Below the pieces are notes generated by a model. The model worked only from the letters and a program-made list of their open reading frames with translations. It was not told where the DNA came from and ran no database searches. From assembly GCA_005879405.1 (NCBI GenBank), contig VBKW01000072.1, positions 1 to 34,706 on the forward strand: 34,706 nucleotides of DNA. The letters run 5' to 3'. Position 1 is the first letter of the stretch; every line of letters begins with the position of its first letter. This DNA is from Deltaproteobacteria bacterium (GTDB taxonomy: Bacteria > Desulfobacterota > Binatia > UTPRO1). The position numbers were made by a program, and so were the translations under genes. Of the stretch, positions 7,533 to 14,492 are shown piece after piece.

Positions 7533-7619
7533 GACCTCGATGGGGCGGCGGACACCAGCGTCGCGCTGGCGACCGGCAGCGTCCGCGAGCGGCTCGCCTG
7601 GCTCGACGTGCACGGAAGC
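7533..7619 (+). pseudogene. GH130 C-terminal remnant (second copy)
   Basis: The frame reads DGAADTSVALATGSV followed by AWLDVHGS. This closely matches the last 26 residues of the intact GH130 at 3172-4122 (GAADTSIGLATGSI ... CWLDAHGSS). The rest of the gene is absent, and the preceding codons (ADL) look like the start of the same strand with one codon lost. The frame has no stop and runs on into the zinc-ribbon gene that begins at 7656. I read it as the tail of a deleted second GH130. Confidence 0.75.
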
Positions 7620-7655
7620 GCGCAACGGAACCGAACTGAGAAAGGATCACCGTGC

Positions 7656-7865
7656 ATGATCGGACGAACCAGACGACCCAATCCATGCGAGAACATGAAT
7701 CATCGACGCAGCAACGCGCCCGTCGGCTATTGTCCACAGTGTGGTGGCGTAGTGAACGAGAGCGTTCATGCCGAGCCGTGCACTGAGGCGCGACACGCGT
7801 CAGCGCGGCAGCATCACGCTGCATTCTGCGTTCATTGTGGTACGCAGTTGATCTTCGCACGCTGA
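7656..7865 (+). CDS. Small double-CxxC zinc-ribbon protein
   Basis: 69 residues from the ATG at 7656 (SD aaagga at 7641-7646). A later ATG at 7695 (MNHRRSNAPVGY) is equally credible and would give the more usual length. Two CxxC knuckles, CPQC (near residue 24) and CVHC (near 59), fit a single zinc ribbon. The segment between them is rich in His, Ala and Glu. Similar small proteins with an 'RR.N.PV..CP.CG' start seem to recur near stress or small-protein clusters; no function is known. The frame is continuous with the GH130 remnant upstream, but the SD supports independent translation. Confidence 0.7.
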   Translation: MIGRTRRPNPCENMNHRRSNAPVGYCPQCGGVVNESVHAEPCTEARHASARQHHAAFCVHCGTQLIFAR

Positions 7866-7908
7866 CTGCTCGAAGCAGCTCGGCGGCGAAGGGAGGACGC
7901 AAGGAACG

Positions 7909-8178
7909 GTGACGACCGTCAGCAACAAGACTCATAGACCCCTGAGCGTTCCGCTGCCGCGTGGCAAGACCTTGCATCTCGGCCCCGGAAAGAGCGGCCA
8001 GATCTCTTCGCAAGCGATCGAGCATCCGCCGCTGAAGAAGCTCGTCGGCGCTGGTGAGATCGAGATTCTCAGCGACGATTCTCGGCCCGCCGACGGAGCC
8101 ACGGGCAGCCAGAAACGCCGTGGCTCGAGTCACGGCCACTCTTCAGGCGGTGCCAGGCGGCGTAGCGGTGACCGCTGA
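7909..8178 (+). CDS. Small conserved hypothetical protein
   Basis: 89 residues from a GTG at 7909 (MTTVSNKTHRPLSVPLPRGK), with a purine-rich GGGAGGACGCAAGGAAC stretch upstream. Residues ~5-52 look folded: HRPLSVPLPRGKTLHLGPGK, then HPPLKKLVGAGEIEIL. The last 35 residues are a disordered Gly/Ser/Arg/His tail. The N-terminal pattern resembles short proteins often placed in tail/sheath-like or stress clusters; I cannot assign a family. It lies 43 nt after the zinc-ribbon gene, so it could share its transcript. Confidence 0.65.
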   Translation: MTTVSNKTHRPLSVPLPRGKTLHLGPGKSGQISSQAIEHPPLKKLVGAGEIEILSDDSRPADGATGSQKRRGSSHGHSSGGARRRSGDR

Positions 8179-8186
8179 CGTCCATC

Positions 8187-8278
8187 ATTGATTGAGTAGC
8201 ACGCCCGCTGCGCATGGTCCTCGTGCGCAATCGGGGCGCCGAAGAGCGCCGTGACGCCGTCGCCGCCTGCGGTCTTTG
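8187..8278 (-). pseudogene. Class III adenylate/guanylate cyclase remnant
   Basis: The minus strand reads KTAGGDGVTALFGAPIAHED then HAQRACYSIN. This is the well-known cyclase catalytic-domain segment 'GDG(V/I)MALFGAP.AHEDHA.RAC'. Only about 30 residues are recognisable; on either side the frame loses similarity. It lies between the small gene at 7909-8178 and the TetR gene and overlaps the TetR promoter. It is a dead fragment. Confidence 0.75.
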
Positions 8279-8303
8279 ACTGACCCGGCCGGTTATGTAT
8301 ACG
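8276..8303 (+). promoter_or_regulatory. Candidate promoter of the TetR operon, with a palindrome in the spacer
   Basis: TTGACT (8276-8281) and TATACG (8298-8303) are 16 bp apart. The start codon of the TetR gene is at 8311, so the transcript would begin at or just before the ATG. An 8-bp palindrome CCGGCCGG (8285-8292) lies in the spacer and could be an autoregulatory operator. Confidence 0.45.
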
Positions 8304-8310
8304 ACGGTCC

Positions 8311-9012
8311 ATGGCACGCCGCATTCCAGATGACCGGCTGCAACACCTCGTAGAAAGCGCCGCAAACGTCTTCATCGAGCAGGGCTACCGTCGCACGCAG
8401 ATGGCGGACATTGCCCAAGCGCTCGGACTCGCAAAAGGGACCCTCTACCTCTACGTCGAGAGTAAAGAAGCGCTCTTCGACCTCGTCGTGCGCCATGCCG
8501 ACGACGAAGGCCGCGCAAGCGCGCCTACGCTGCCGATACGTACGCCACGCCCGGGCGCAACACTTCGGTACGTTCGCGAAGAGCTGGAGCGTCATCAGCG
8601 GCTGCCGAGAATCGCCGAAGCGCTCGCGCGGCGACGGGTAACCGACGTCGCTCGCGAGCTCGAAGACATCGTGCGGGAGCTGTTTCAGGCGCTCGCGAGG
8701 AATCGCCGCCGCATTAAGCTCATCGACCGCTCGGCACGCGACTACCCAGAGCTTGCGACGCTCTGGTTCGAGGGTGCACGAGGCGGTTTCCTCGCGCTGC
8801 TCGAGCAGTACCTCCACGACCGGGTCGAGCGCGGGAGCGTACGCTCCGTTCCGAACATCCAAGCCGCCGCACGTCTCATCCTCGAGACGACCGTGTTCTG
8901 GGCGGTCCACCGGCATTGGGACGCCCATCCCCAGAGCGTGAGCGAAGCAGTGGCCGAAGCGACCGTCGTCCACTTTGTCGTGCATGCGCTGACGAAGGAG
9001 TCGAAGCCATGA
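8311..9012 (+). CDS. TetR-family transcriptional regulator
   Basis: 233 residues. The N-terminal helix-turn-helix is classic: DRLQHLVESAANVFIEQGYR, TQMADIAQALGLAKGTLYLY and VESKEALFDLVVRHA (about residues 8-60). The C-terminal ligand domain is all-helical and not recognisable as a named subfamily. Its stop overlaps the start of the acyltransferase gene by ATGA, so it probably controls its own operon. No SD is visible before the ATG, and the candidate promoter ends only 7 bp upstream, suggesting leaderless translation. Confidence 0.92.
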   Translation: MARRIPDDRLQHLVESAANVFIEQGYRRTQMADIAQALGLAKGTLYLYVESKEALFDLVVRHADDEGRASAPTLPIRTPRPGATLRYVREELERHQRLPRIAEALARRRVTDVARELEDIVRELFQALARNRRRIKLIDRSARDYPELATLWFEGARGGFLALLEQYLHDRVERGSVRSVPNIQAAARLILETTVFWAVHRHWDAHPQSVSEAVAEATVVHFVVHALTKESKP

Positions 9013-10660
9013 TCTCGAGCACGAGTACCCGTCGTGAGGACATCGATGCGCTCCGCATCGGAGCAACCTACCTGCTCTTCGTCTTTCATACGGCGATGGT
9101 CTTCAACCCGGCGCCGTTTTACCACATCCGCAACGATGACCTGTCGTTCGTGATGCTCATTGTCTGCGGCTTCATCTCCTTATGGCATATGCCGCTCTTC
9201 TTCCTGCTGGCCGGCTGGGCCACGCATGCGTCCCTCCAACGTCGAGGCCGCGTAGGCTACGTCCGCGAACGCATCTCGAAGCTCTTCATCCCACTCACTG
9301 CCGGTATCATCCTCTTCGGACCCGCCATCAAATTTCTCGAGCTCCGCAGCGGTCTCGACCTGAGTCACAGCGGGCTCCGTGTCGCACCGGCGCTCCAAGA
9401 GTCGTTCCGAGTCGTCATTCCGAGCGGCCTCGGTGTCGCGCCGCCCTTCAACGAGACCTTTCTCGAGTTCTTGCCCACGTTTTTCACGCGGCTCGAGCGC
9501 TTCAGCTGGTCGCACCTGTGGTTCGTTGCGTATCTCTTCACCTTCTCGCTCGTCTTCGTCCCGTTTCTCCCGTGGCTCGCCCGCCAGGTGGCACGCCTCA
9601 CCCGGGCGAGAGCATGGCTCGTCTACGTCCCGATCGTGCCGCTCGCACTCATCCAACTCACGCTCCGTGAACGCTGGCCCGGCATTCAGAATCTCTACAA
9701 CGACTGGGCAAACGTCGCGTACTACACGACCTACTTCATCGCCGGGTTTGTCGCGGGCGCGCAGCCACGTCTCGAACGCGCCGCTCGAGCTGAGTCCCGG
9801 CGCGCGTTCATCATTGGACTCGCGGCAACAACCATCCTCCTACTCGGAGTGCTGAAGGTCGTCACTGCGACGTGGGTCGTGCTTGCGGGCTCCGCGGTCG
9901 CGGGATGGTGTCTGAACATCGCGATCCTGGGGCTCGGCGAACGGCTACGCCAGGCGTTGGGAAACGCGCTCCCATACCTTCGCGAGTCCGCGTTTCCCAT
10001 CTACATTCTCCATCAAGCGGCCATCGTGGTGCCGGGCTACTTTCTCATTCAGCTTCCGCTCGGCATCCCAGCAAAGTTCCTGCTCGTCCTCTCTGTTGCT
10101 CTCCTCTCGGCGCTCGCGGTCTACCACTTCGTCGTTCGTTCATGGGAACCGATCGCGTTTCTCTTCGGCACACACGTCCGTCACACTGTCCTCGCCGTGC
10201 CGAGCGCTCGCGGGAGCGTGTCCGGAACGCCGCTGGGTCGCTGGTATGCCGAAGGGGGTGCGGCGCAAGTCGAGATCCACCCGTGCGACGATCAGCTCTG
10301 CGGGCGCGTCGTCTGGCTCCGCTCACCGTGGGACGAGTTCGGGTGCGAGCTCCGCGACCGTTACAACCCGGACGCAATGCTCCGCGGCCGTGCAGTCCTT
10401 GGTCTCGACATATTGAACGGACTCGCGAAGTCCCCCAGTGAAGATGGCGTGTGGCGCGGTGGCGCCATTTACGACCCGTCGTCAGGGCGAACCTATTCCT
10501 GTCAGGCCGAGCTCGATGTCCAGACCGACTCGAGCTGCGCGGCTACTTCGGGATCCCACTTCTCGGCCGCACGACCCGATGGTTTCGCGTCGGGGCAGAG
10601 GAGCGCATGTGTCGCACGACGCAGACAACCGCCAACGCGGCGCAGGAGAATCATCCATGA
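9009..10660 (+). CDS. Acyltransferase-3 membrane protein fused to a DUF2147 domain, frameshifted near its end
   Basis: An integral membrane O-acyltransferase (about residues 1-400, roughly ten hydrophobic segments). It has the family start DIDALRIGATYLLFVFHTAM (motif His in FHTA) and WHMPLFFLLAGW, and ends with SAFPIYILHQ. Such enzymes move acyl groups onto extracytoplasmic carbohydrates or lipids. A DUF2147 domain follows (residues ~425 on): PLGRWYAEGG, CGRVVWL, GAIYDPSSGRTYSC. Near 10512-10522 the DUF2147 sequence jumps to another frame, which continues DRLELRGYFGIPLLGRTTRW to a TGA at 10658-10660. That stop overlaps the next gene by ATGA, so 10660 is the ancestral end. Without the shift the first frame runs on nonsensically to 10907. 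ATG at 9009 overlaps the TetR stop. Confidence 0.85.
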
Positions 10661-10929
10661 AGCTTCGCCATTGGACCCCGCTCCTCGGCTTCGTCCTCCC
10701 GACTCTCATCATCGGTTACGGCCTCGTCATCCCACGGAGCTGCATCGCAGGCGTGAACGAACTGACGATCGGCTTTGCGACCACCGTTGCCGCGGCGAGC
10801 CTCACCTATTGGGTCGGCGTGCGTACCGTGCTTCGCGAGCTCGACGCGCTCGGCGGCGGCAGGCAGTGTGCGCTAAAGACACCGGCCGCCGATACGACGA
10901 GCGCTGATCGGCGACCCGTCGGGCGTTGA
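10657..10929 (+). CDS. Small two-helix membrane protein
   Basis: 90 residues from an ATG that overlaps the restored stop of the DUF2147 frame. Two hydrophobic stretches are visible: PLLGFVLPTLIIGYGLVIP (about 8-27) and LTIGFATTVAAASLTYWVGV (about 36-55), joined by RSCIAGVNE. The C-terminal 35 residues are polar. No family is recognised. Its place between a membrane acyltransferase and a methyltransferase suggests an accessory subunit of the same pathway. Confidence 0.75.
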   Translation: MKLRHWTPLLGFVLPTLIIGYGLVIPRSCIAGVNELTIGFATTVAAASLTYWVGVRTVLRELDALGGGRQCALKTPAADTTSADRRPVGR

Positions 10930-10930
10930 C

Positions 10931-11548
10931 GTGCGGCGACCCGAGTTCATCGCCAGGCAATCGGCTCATCCCTCCGGCATCCTCGGGAAGGTGATCGCGT
11001 GGGTGATGGAGCGCGAAACGGCGGCGCAGAACGATGCGGCGCTCGCGGCGCTCGCGATCAATCCTCGTGACCGCATCCTCGAAATTGGCTTCGGCCATGG
11101 TCGCACACTTGAACAGCTCGTCGCCGCGACGCCGTCAGGGTCGGTGGCGGGGCTCGATCACTCCTCGGAGATGTATGAGATGGCGCGCCGCCGCTGCGCG
11201 CCGCTTCTTCAGAGCGGTCGCCTGGCGCTTCGCCTCGGAAACAGCAAGGCGCTGCCGTACCCCGATGCCCATTTCGACAAGGTGCTCGCGGTGCACACCA
11301 TCTACTTCTGGGACAACCCCACCGAACACCTGCGTGAGCTGCATCGGGTGATGAAAAGTCGCGCGGTGTGCGTCCTCGGCTTTCGTCCCAAGGAGGACCC
11401 CCACGCAGCAAGCTTCCCGGAGACGGTCTACAGGTTCTACTCGCGGGAGGTGGTACGCGACCTCTTGTTCGACGTCGGGTTTGCGAACATCGACATCAGC
11501 GAGCCTGTGCCCGGTCTCGTTCTCGCCCGTGCAGTGAAGCAGAGCTGA
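10931..11548 (+). CDS. SAM-dependent class I methyltransferase (UbiE-like)
   Basis: 205 residues from a GTG one nucleotide after the previous stop. The Rossmann-type SAM site is clear: motif I RILEIGFGHGRTLEQL, motif II acidic residue in VAGLDHSSEM, then NSKALPYPDAHFDKVLAVHT and the post-motif YFWDNPTEHLRELHRVMK. These match methyltransferase domain 11 proteins. The substrate is unknown; as the last gene of the TetR-acyltransferase operon it may modify the same lipid or glycan. No membrane segments. Confidence 0.9.
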   Translation: MRRPEFIARQSAHPSGILGKVIAWVMERETAAQNDAALAALAINPRDRILEIGFGHGRTLEQLVAATPSGSVAGLDHSSEMYEMARRRCAPLLQSGRLALRLGNSKALPYPDAHFDKVLAVHTIYFWDNPTEHLRELHRVMKSRAVCVLGFRPKEDPHAASFPETVYRFYSREVVRDLLFDVGFANIDISEPVPGLVLARAVKQS

Positions 11549-11681
11549 AGACACTACTGAGCGCGAGAGGAAAGAACGCTCGCCCTGCGCGCACCTCCTC
11601 GCTGAGCCAGTCGCCAAAGCCGTTATTGCACCAGCGCCGCAGCGCGGTAGGAACAGCATGGCGCGCCGAAAGGAGATGCAG

Positions 11682-12383
11682 ATGACGAAACCCATCGCGC
11701 TCGTATCCGGCGTCGGACCGGGAACGGGAAAAGCCATCGTCGAGCGGTTCGTCCGCGGCGGCTACTGCGTGGCCATGCTCGCGCGCAGTCGCGAGCGCCT
11801 CGACGTGTTCGCGCGCGAGATCCCGGACACGCTCGCCGTCGCGTGCGACGTCGCCGACGCGACGCAGGTCGACGCCGCCGTCGCCCGTGTGAGAAAGGAG
11901 CTCGGCGCGCCCGAGGTCCTGGTCCACAACGCCGTCGGCGGCTGGTTCGCCAATTTCCTCGACCTCGACCCCGCGATCCTGAACAACAATTTCCAGGTCA
12001 ACGCGATGGGCCTCCTCCATCTCGCGCAACGGCTGGCGCCGGCGATGATCGACGCCGGCAAGGGGACGATCGTCGCGACCGGCAACACGTCGGCGCTCCG
12101 CGGCAAGGCGAGCTTCGCGGGCTTCGCGCCGACGAAAGCGGCACAGCGCATCCTCGCCGAGTCGATGGCGCGCACGCTCGGCCCGAAGGGCGTGCACGTC
12201 GCCTACGTCGTCATCGACGCGGTGATCGACCTCGAATGGACGCGGCGCCTCAACAGCGACAAGCCCGACGAGTTCTTCTGCAAGCCGGCCGACATCGCCG
12301 ACGAGATCTGGCACCTCGTGCAGCAGCCGCGGTCGGCGTGGTCGTTCAACGTCGAGGTGCGGCCGTTCGGCGAGAACTGGTAG
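11682..12383 (+). CDS. Short-chain dehydrogenase/reductase with Phe in place of the catalytic Tyr
   Basis: 233 residues. The ATG at 11682 follows an ideal SD (aaaggag, 6-nt spacing), so I prefer it to the in-frame ATG at 11658. The cofactor loop SGVGPGTGKAIVERF (residues 9-23), the DVAD segment after the third strand, and HNAVGGW are typical of SDR proteins. The active-site motif is FAPTKAAQ: Phe148 stands where SDRs have Tyr, while Lys152 and a Ser (about 137) remain. Some SDR subgroups related to this sequence appear to carry F here. It may be weakly active, use another acid, or act as a binding protein. A GST-like gene follows after 6 nt. Confidence 0.88.
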   Translation: MTKPIALVSGVGPGTGKAIVERFVRGGYCVAMLARSRERLDVFAREIPDTLAVACDVADATQVDAAVARVRKELGAPEVLVHNAVGGWFANFLDLDPAILNNNFQVNAMGLLHLAQRLAPAMIDAGKGTIVATGNTSALRGKASFAGFAPTKAAQRILAESMARTLGPKGVHVAYVVIDAVIDLEWTRRLNSDKPDEFFCKPADIADEIWHLVQQPRSAWSFNVEVRPFGENW

Positions 12384-12389
12384 CCGTCG

Positions 12390-13196
12390 ATGAGCGACCT
12401 ACGGATCTTCTCCTATCTGCCGAATCCGCGGATCTGGAAGGCGACCATCGCGGCGCGACTCTGCAGCGTCGACGTCGAGGTGCGAGGCAGCTCGCCCACA
12501 GAGCTCGCGTCGTGGCGGTGGGACTTCGACGCGCGGCCGCTCACACCCGACGAGCACGCGGCCTCCGCGGACGTCCGCGCCGGCACCGTCGGCTTCAAGG
12601 GCAGCAGCCTGCGGAAGACGGCCGCATTCATGATCGCGCACCCGTTCGGCACCGTGCCCGCGGCGTTCAGCCCGGACGGGAAGACGGGCATCTTCGAGTC
12701 GAACAGCATCATGCGCGCGGTCGCGCGGCTCGGTGAGCGGACCTTCCCGCTCTACGGCCGCGACGCCTACGAAGCGTCGCGCATCGACAGCTTTCTCGAC
12801 GCCAGCCTCGTCTTCGCGCGCGACGCACAGATCTACCTGCTCGCCTTGATGGCGGGGACGGTCTCAACCGAGACGCACGCGCGCGCTCGCGATGCGTTCG
12901 CCGTCTACGCCGCCGGCATCGAGCAGGCGTTGTCGCCGGACCGCCGGTGGCTCGTGGGCGACGACGTGACGCTCGCCGACATCTGCTTCGTCGCCGAGCT
13001 GTGCCTCTTCTTCAATGAGCGCGCCACCGTCGCGATCCTCGAGAAGAGCGCCCTGCCACCGATTCTCCACGCGCAGCTCGGCGGCGCCTTCCCGCGGATG
13101 ATGGGGCACCTCCGGAGGCTGCGGGCGCACCCGGCGTTCGCGCCCGACGTCGAGTCGTACCTGACGAAGCTCGAGACGACCTCCGGCCGCGATTGA
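12390..13196 (+). CDS. Glutathione S-transferase-like protein
   Basis: 268 residues. The N-terminal half resembles a thioredoxin-fold GST domain (LRIFSYLPNPRIWKATIAAR ... GTVPAAFSPDGKTGIFESNSIMR), with the cis-Pro TVPAAF and ES pair that contacts glutathione in family members. The C-terminal helical domain has the expected end WLVGDDVTLADICFVAELCL, with the N-capping Asp. It is like the GST domains of elongation factor 1-gamma in layout. Six nt separate it from the SDR gene, so they form one transcript, ended perhaps by the hairpin at 13200. Substrate unknown; a role in detoxification or isomerisation of the SDR's substrate is inference. Confidence 0.85.
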   Translation: MSDLRIFSYLPNPRIWKATIAARLCSVDVEVRGSSPTELASWRWDFDARPLTPDEHAASADVRAGTVGFKGSSLRKTAAFMIAHPFGTVPAAFSPDGKTGIFESNSIMRAVARLGERTFPLYGRDAYEASRIDSFLDASLVFARDAQIYLLALMAGTVSTETHARARDAFAVYAAGIEQALSPDRRWLVGDDVTLADICFVAELCLFFNERATVAILEKSALPPILHAQLGGAFPRMMGHLRRLRAHPAFAPDVESYLTKLETTSGRD

Positions 13197-13199
13197 CGG

Positions 13200-13232
13200 C
13201 CGAAGCGCGATACCGCGCGCCCGCGCCTTCGG
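13200..13232 (+). terminator. Candidate hairpin terminator after the GST-like gene
   Basis: CCGAAG/CTTCGG (13200-13205 with 13227-13232) and CGCG/CGCG (13206-13209 with 13222-13225) pair with one bulged base and a 12-nt loop, starting 4 nt after the stop. There is no T-run, so a weak call. Confidence 0.35.
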
Positions 13233-13260
13233 AGCGCCCGAAGCGGCTGCTCCGCCCCGA

Positions 13261-13283
13261 TGACACGAAATGTCAATCGATTG
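13261..13283. promoter_or_regulatory. Candidate operator: TGACA-N5-TGTCA next to CAATCGATTG
   Basis: TGACA CGAAA TGTCA (13261-13275) is a perfect 5-bp inverted repeat. It overlaps a 10-bp palindrome CAATCGATTG (13274-13283). Both lie about 90-105 bp upstream of the ferritin-like gene's ATG (13369) in a non-coding stretch, a sensible place for a regulator site. Confidence 0.4.
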
Positions 13284-13368
13284 GCGCCGACCGTCAAGCG
13301 CGGCGGGCTCGCCGCACGTAAAACGCCACCCAATCAACGGCGCGGCCAGCCCGGCCAAGGAGGACAGC

Positions 13369-14451
13369 ATGTCGACGCACGATCGGTACGCGATTCCCGT
13401 GACGCAGACGGAGTGGCACGCAGCCCAGAACTTCGAGACCGTGTTCCGCTGGGAGTACGAGGACGGGCGCGACAAGCTCTTGAACCTCTACCGCAAGGGC
13501 AAGCGGCTGCAGTGGGACGCGGAGGAGCGCATCGACTGGTCGCAAGACCTCGACCCGGAGAATCCCGAGGGCCTGCCCGACCAGCTGATTCCGATCTTCG
13601 GGTCCGACGCGTGGAACCGCCTGAACGACCGCGAGCGCACGAATCTGCGGCGCCACTTTCAGGCGTGGCAGATCTCGCAGTTCCTCCACGGCGAGCAAGG
13701 CGCACTCGTCTGCACCGCGAAGATCGTGCAGCAGGTGCCGGCGATCGACGCCAAGTTCTACGCCGCAACGCAGGTGATCGACGAAGCGCGGCACGTCGAA
13801 GCGTACTCGCGCCTCTTGCACGAGAAGTTCGACCTCACCTACCCCATCAACCCGTACCTGAAGCAGCTCCTCGACGACACGCTCGCCGACTCGCGCTGGG
13901 ACTTCACGTACCTCGGCATGCAGGTGCTCGTCGAAGGCGTCGCGCTCGCGGCCTTCGGCGTCATCCGCGACCAGGCGACGAATCCGCTCGCGCGCGCCGT
14001 CACCGCCTTCGTGATGCAGGACGAGGCCCGCCACGTCGCCTTCGGCCGGCTCGCGCTGCGCGAGTACTACCCGCAGCTCACGGAGAAGGAGCGCGACGAG
14101 CGCGAGGAGTTCGTCGTCGAGGGCTGCTACTTGCTACGCGACCGCTTCCTCGCCGAGGAGGTATGGGACGCGCTCGGGCTGCCGGTCGAGGAATGCATGC
14201 GCTACGTCGACCGCTCCGAGATGATGCAGATGTACCGCACGAGTCTCTTCACCCGCATCGTGCCGACCATCAAAGAGATCGGCCTCTGGGGGCCACGCGT
14301 ACAGAAGTCGTACGCCGACATGGGGATCCTCGGCTTCGCGAACGCTGACATCGAGGCGCTCGGACAGCACGACGAGCAGGTGGCGCAGGAGCTCGACCGC
14401 CGTCGCGAAGAGATCGAGGGCGTCGCCGCGCTCGCGACCGACGCGGCATGA
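13369..14451 (+). CDS. Ferritin-like di-iron protein (putative oxygenase/oxidase)
   Basis: 360 residues; ATG at 13369 after a strong SD (AAGGAGG, 13357-13363). It carries the full set of di-iron ligands of a four-helix ferritin-like fold: Glu109 (HGEQGA), Glu139/His142 (DEARHVEAY), Glu189 (VEGVAL) and Glu219/His222 (DEARHVAFG). This pair of E-E-x-x-H repeats is shared by ribonucleotide reductase R2-like, AurF-like and related oxygenases. The mid-length and single-domain form fit actinobacterial/proteobacterial 'ferritin-like domain' oxygenases of unknown substrate. No signal peptide. It stands alone on + with its own putative operator and faces an AraC-type regulator. Proximity to SDR and GST suggests small-molecule oxidation, which is inference. 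Confidence 0.88.
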   Translation: MSTHDRYAIPVTQTEWHAAQNFETVFRWEYEDGRDKLLNLYRKGKRLQWDAEERIDWSQDLDPENPEGLPDQLIPIFGSDAWNRLNDRERTNLRRHFQAWQISQFLHGEQGALVCTAKIVQQVPAIDAKFYAATQVIDEARHVEAYSRLLHEKFDLTYPINPYLKQLLDDTLADSRWDFTYLGMQVLVEGVALAAFGVIRDQATNPLARAVTAFVMQDEARHVAFGRLALREYYPQLTEKERDEREEFVVEGCYLLRDRFLAEEVWDALGLPVEECMRYVDRSEMMQMYRTSLFTRIVPTIKEIGLWGPRVQKSYADMGILGFANADIEALGQHDEQVAQELDRRREEIEGVAALATDAA

Positions 14452-14464
14452 GCGACGGACGCCG

Positions 14465-14486
14465 CACGACGGATTCGTCCGCCGTG
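14465..14486. terminator. UUCG-capped hairpin between convergent genes
   Basis: CACGACGGA (14465-14473), loop TTCG, TCCGCCGTG (14478-14486): a 9-bp stem with one mismatch, capped by the very stable C(UUCG)G-like tetraloop. It lies between the convergent stops of the ferritin-like gene (14451) and the AraC-type gene (14493) and could serve both strands. Confidence 0.55.
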
Positions 14487-14492
14487 TGAGGC

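Noticed and set aside
7228-8139. A 303-codon minus-strand frame across the small plus-strand genes
   Set aside because: The plus-strand genes have SD sites and recognisable motifs (CxxC pairs, GDRGKL); this frame has none.
10661-10907. C-terminal extension of the acyltransferase frame to 10907
   Set aside because: It is out of the DUF2147 frame and overlaps the next two-helix gene; the sequence is Arg/Pro-rich and not family-like.
11658-11681. Upstream ATG for the SDR (eight extra residues)
   Set aside because: The SD aaaggag lies inside this extension, at ideal distance from the ATG at 11682.
13294-14034. A 246-codon minus-strand frame opposite the ferritin-like gene
   Set aside because: Shadow of the di-iron gene; Val/Arg/Leu-rich without motif or SD.
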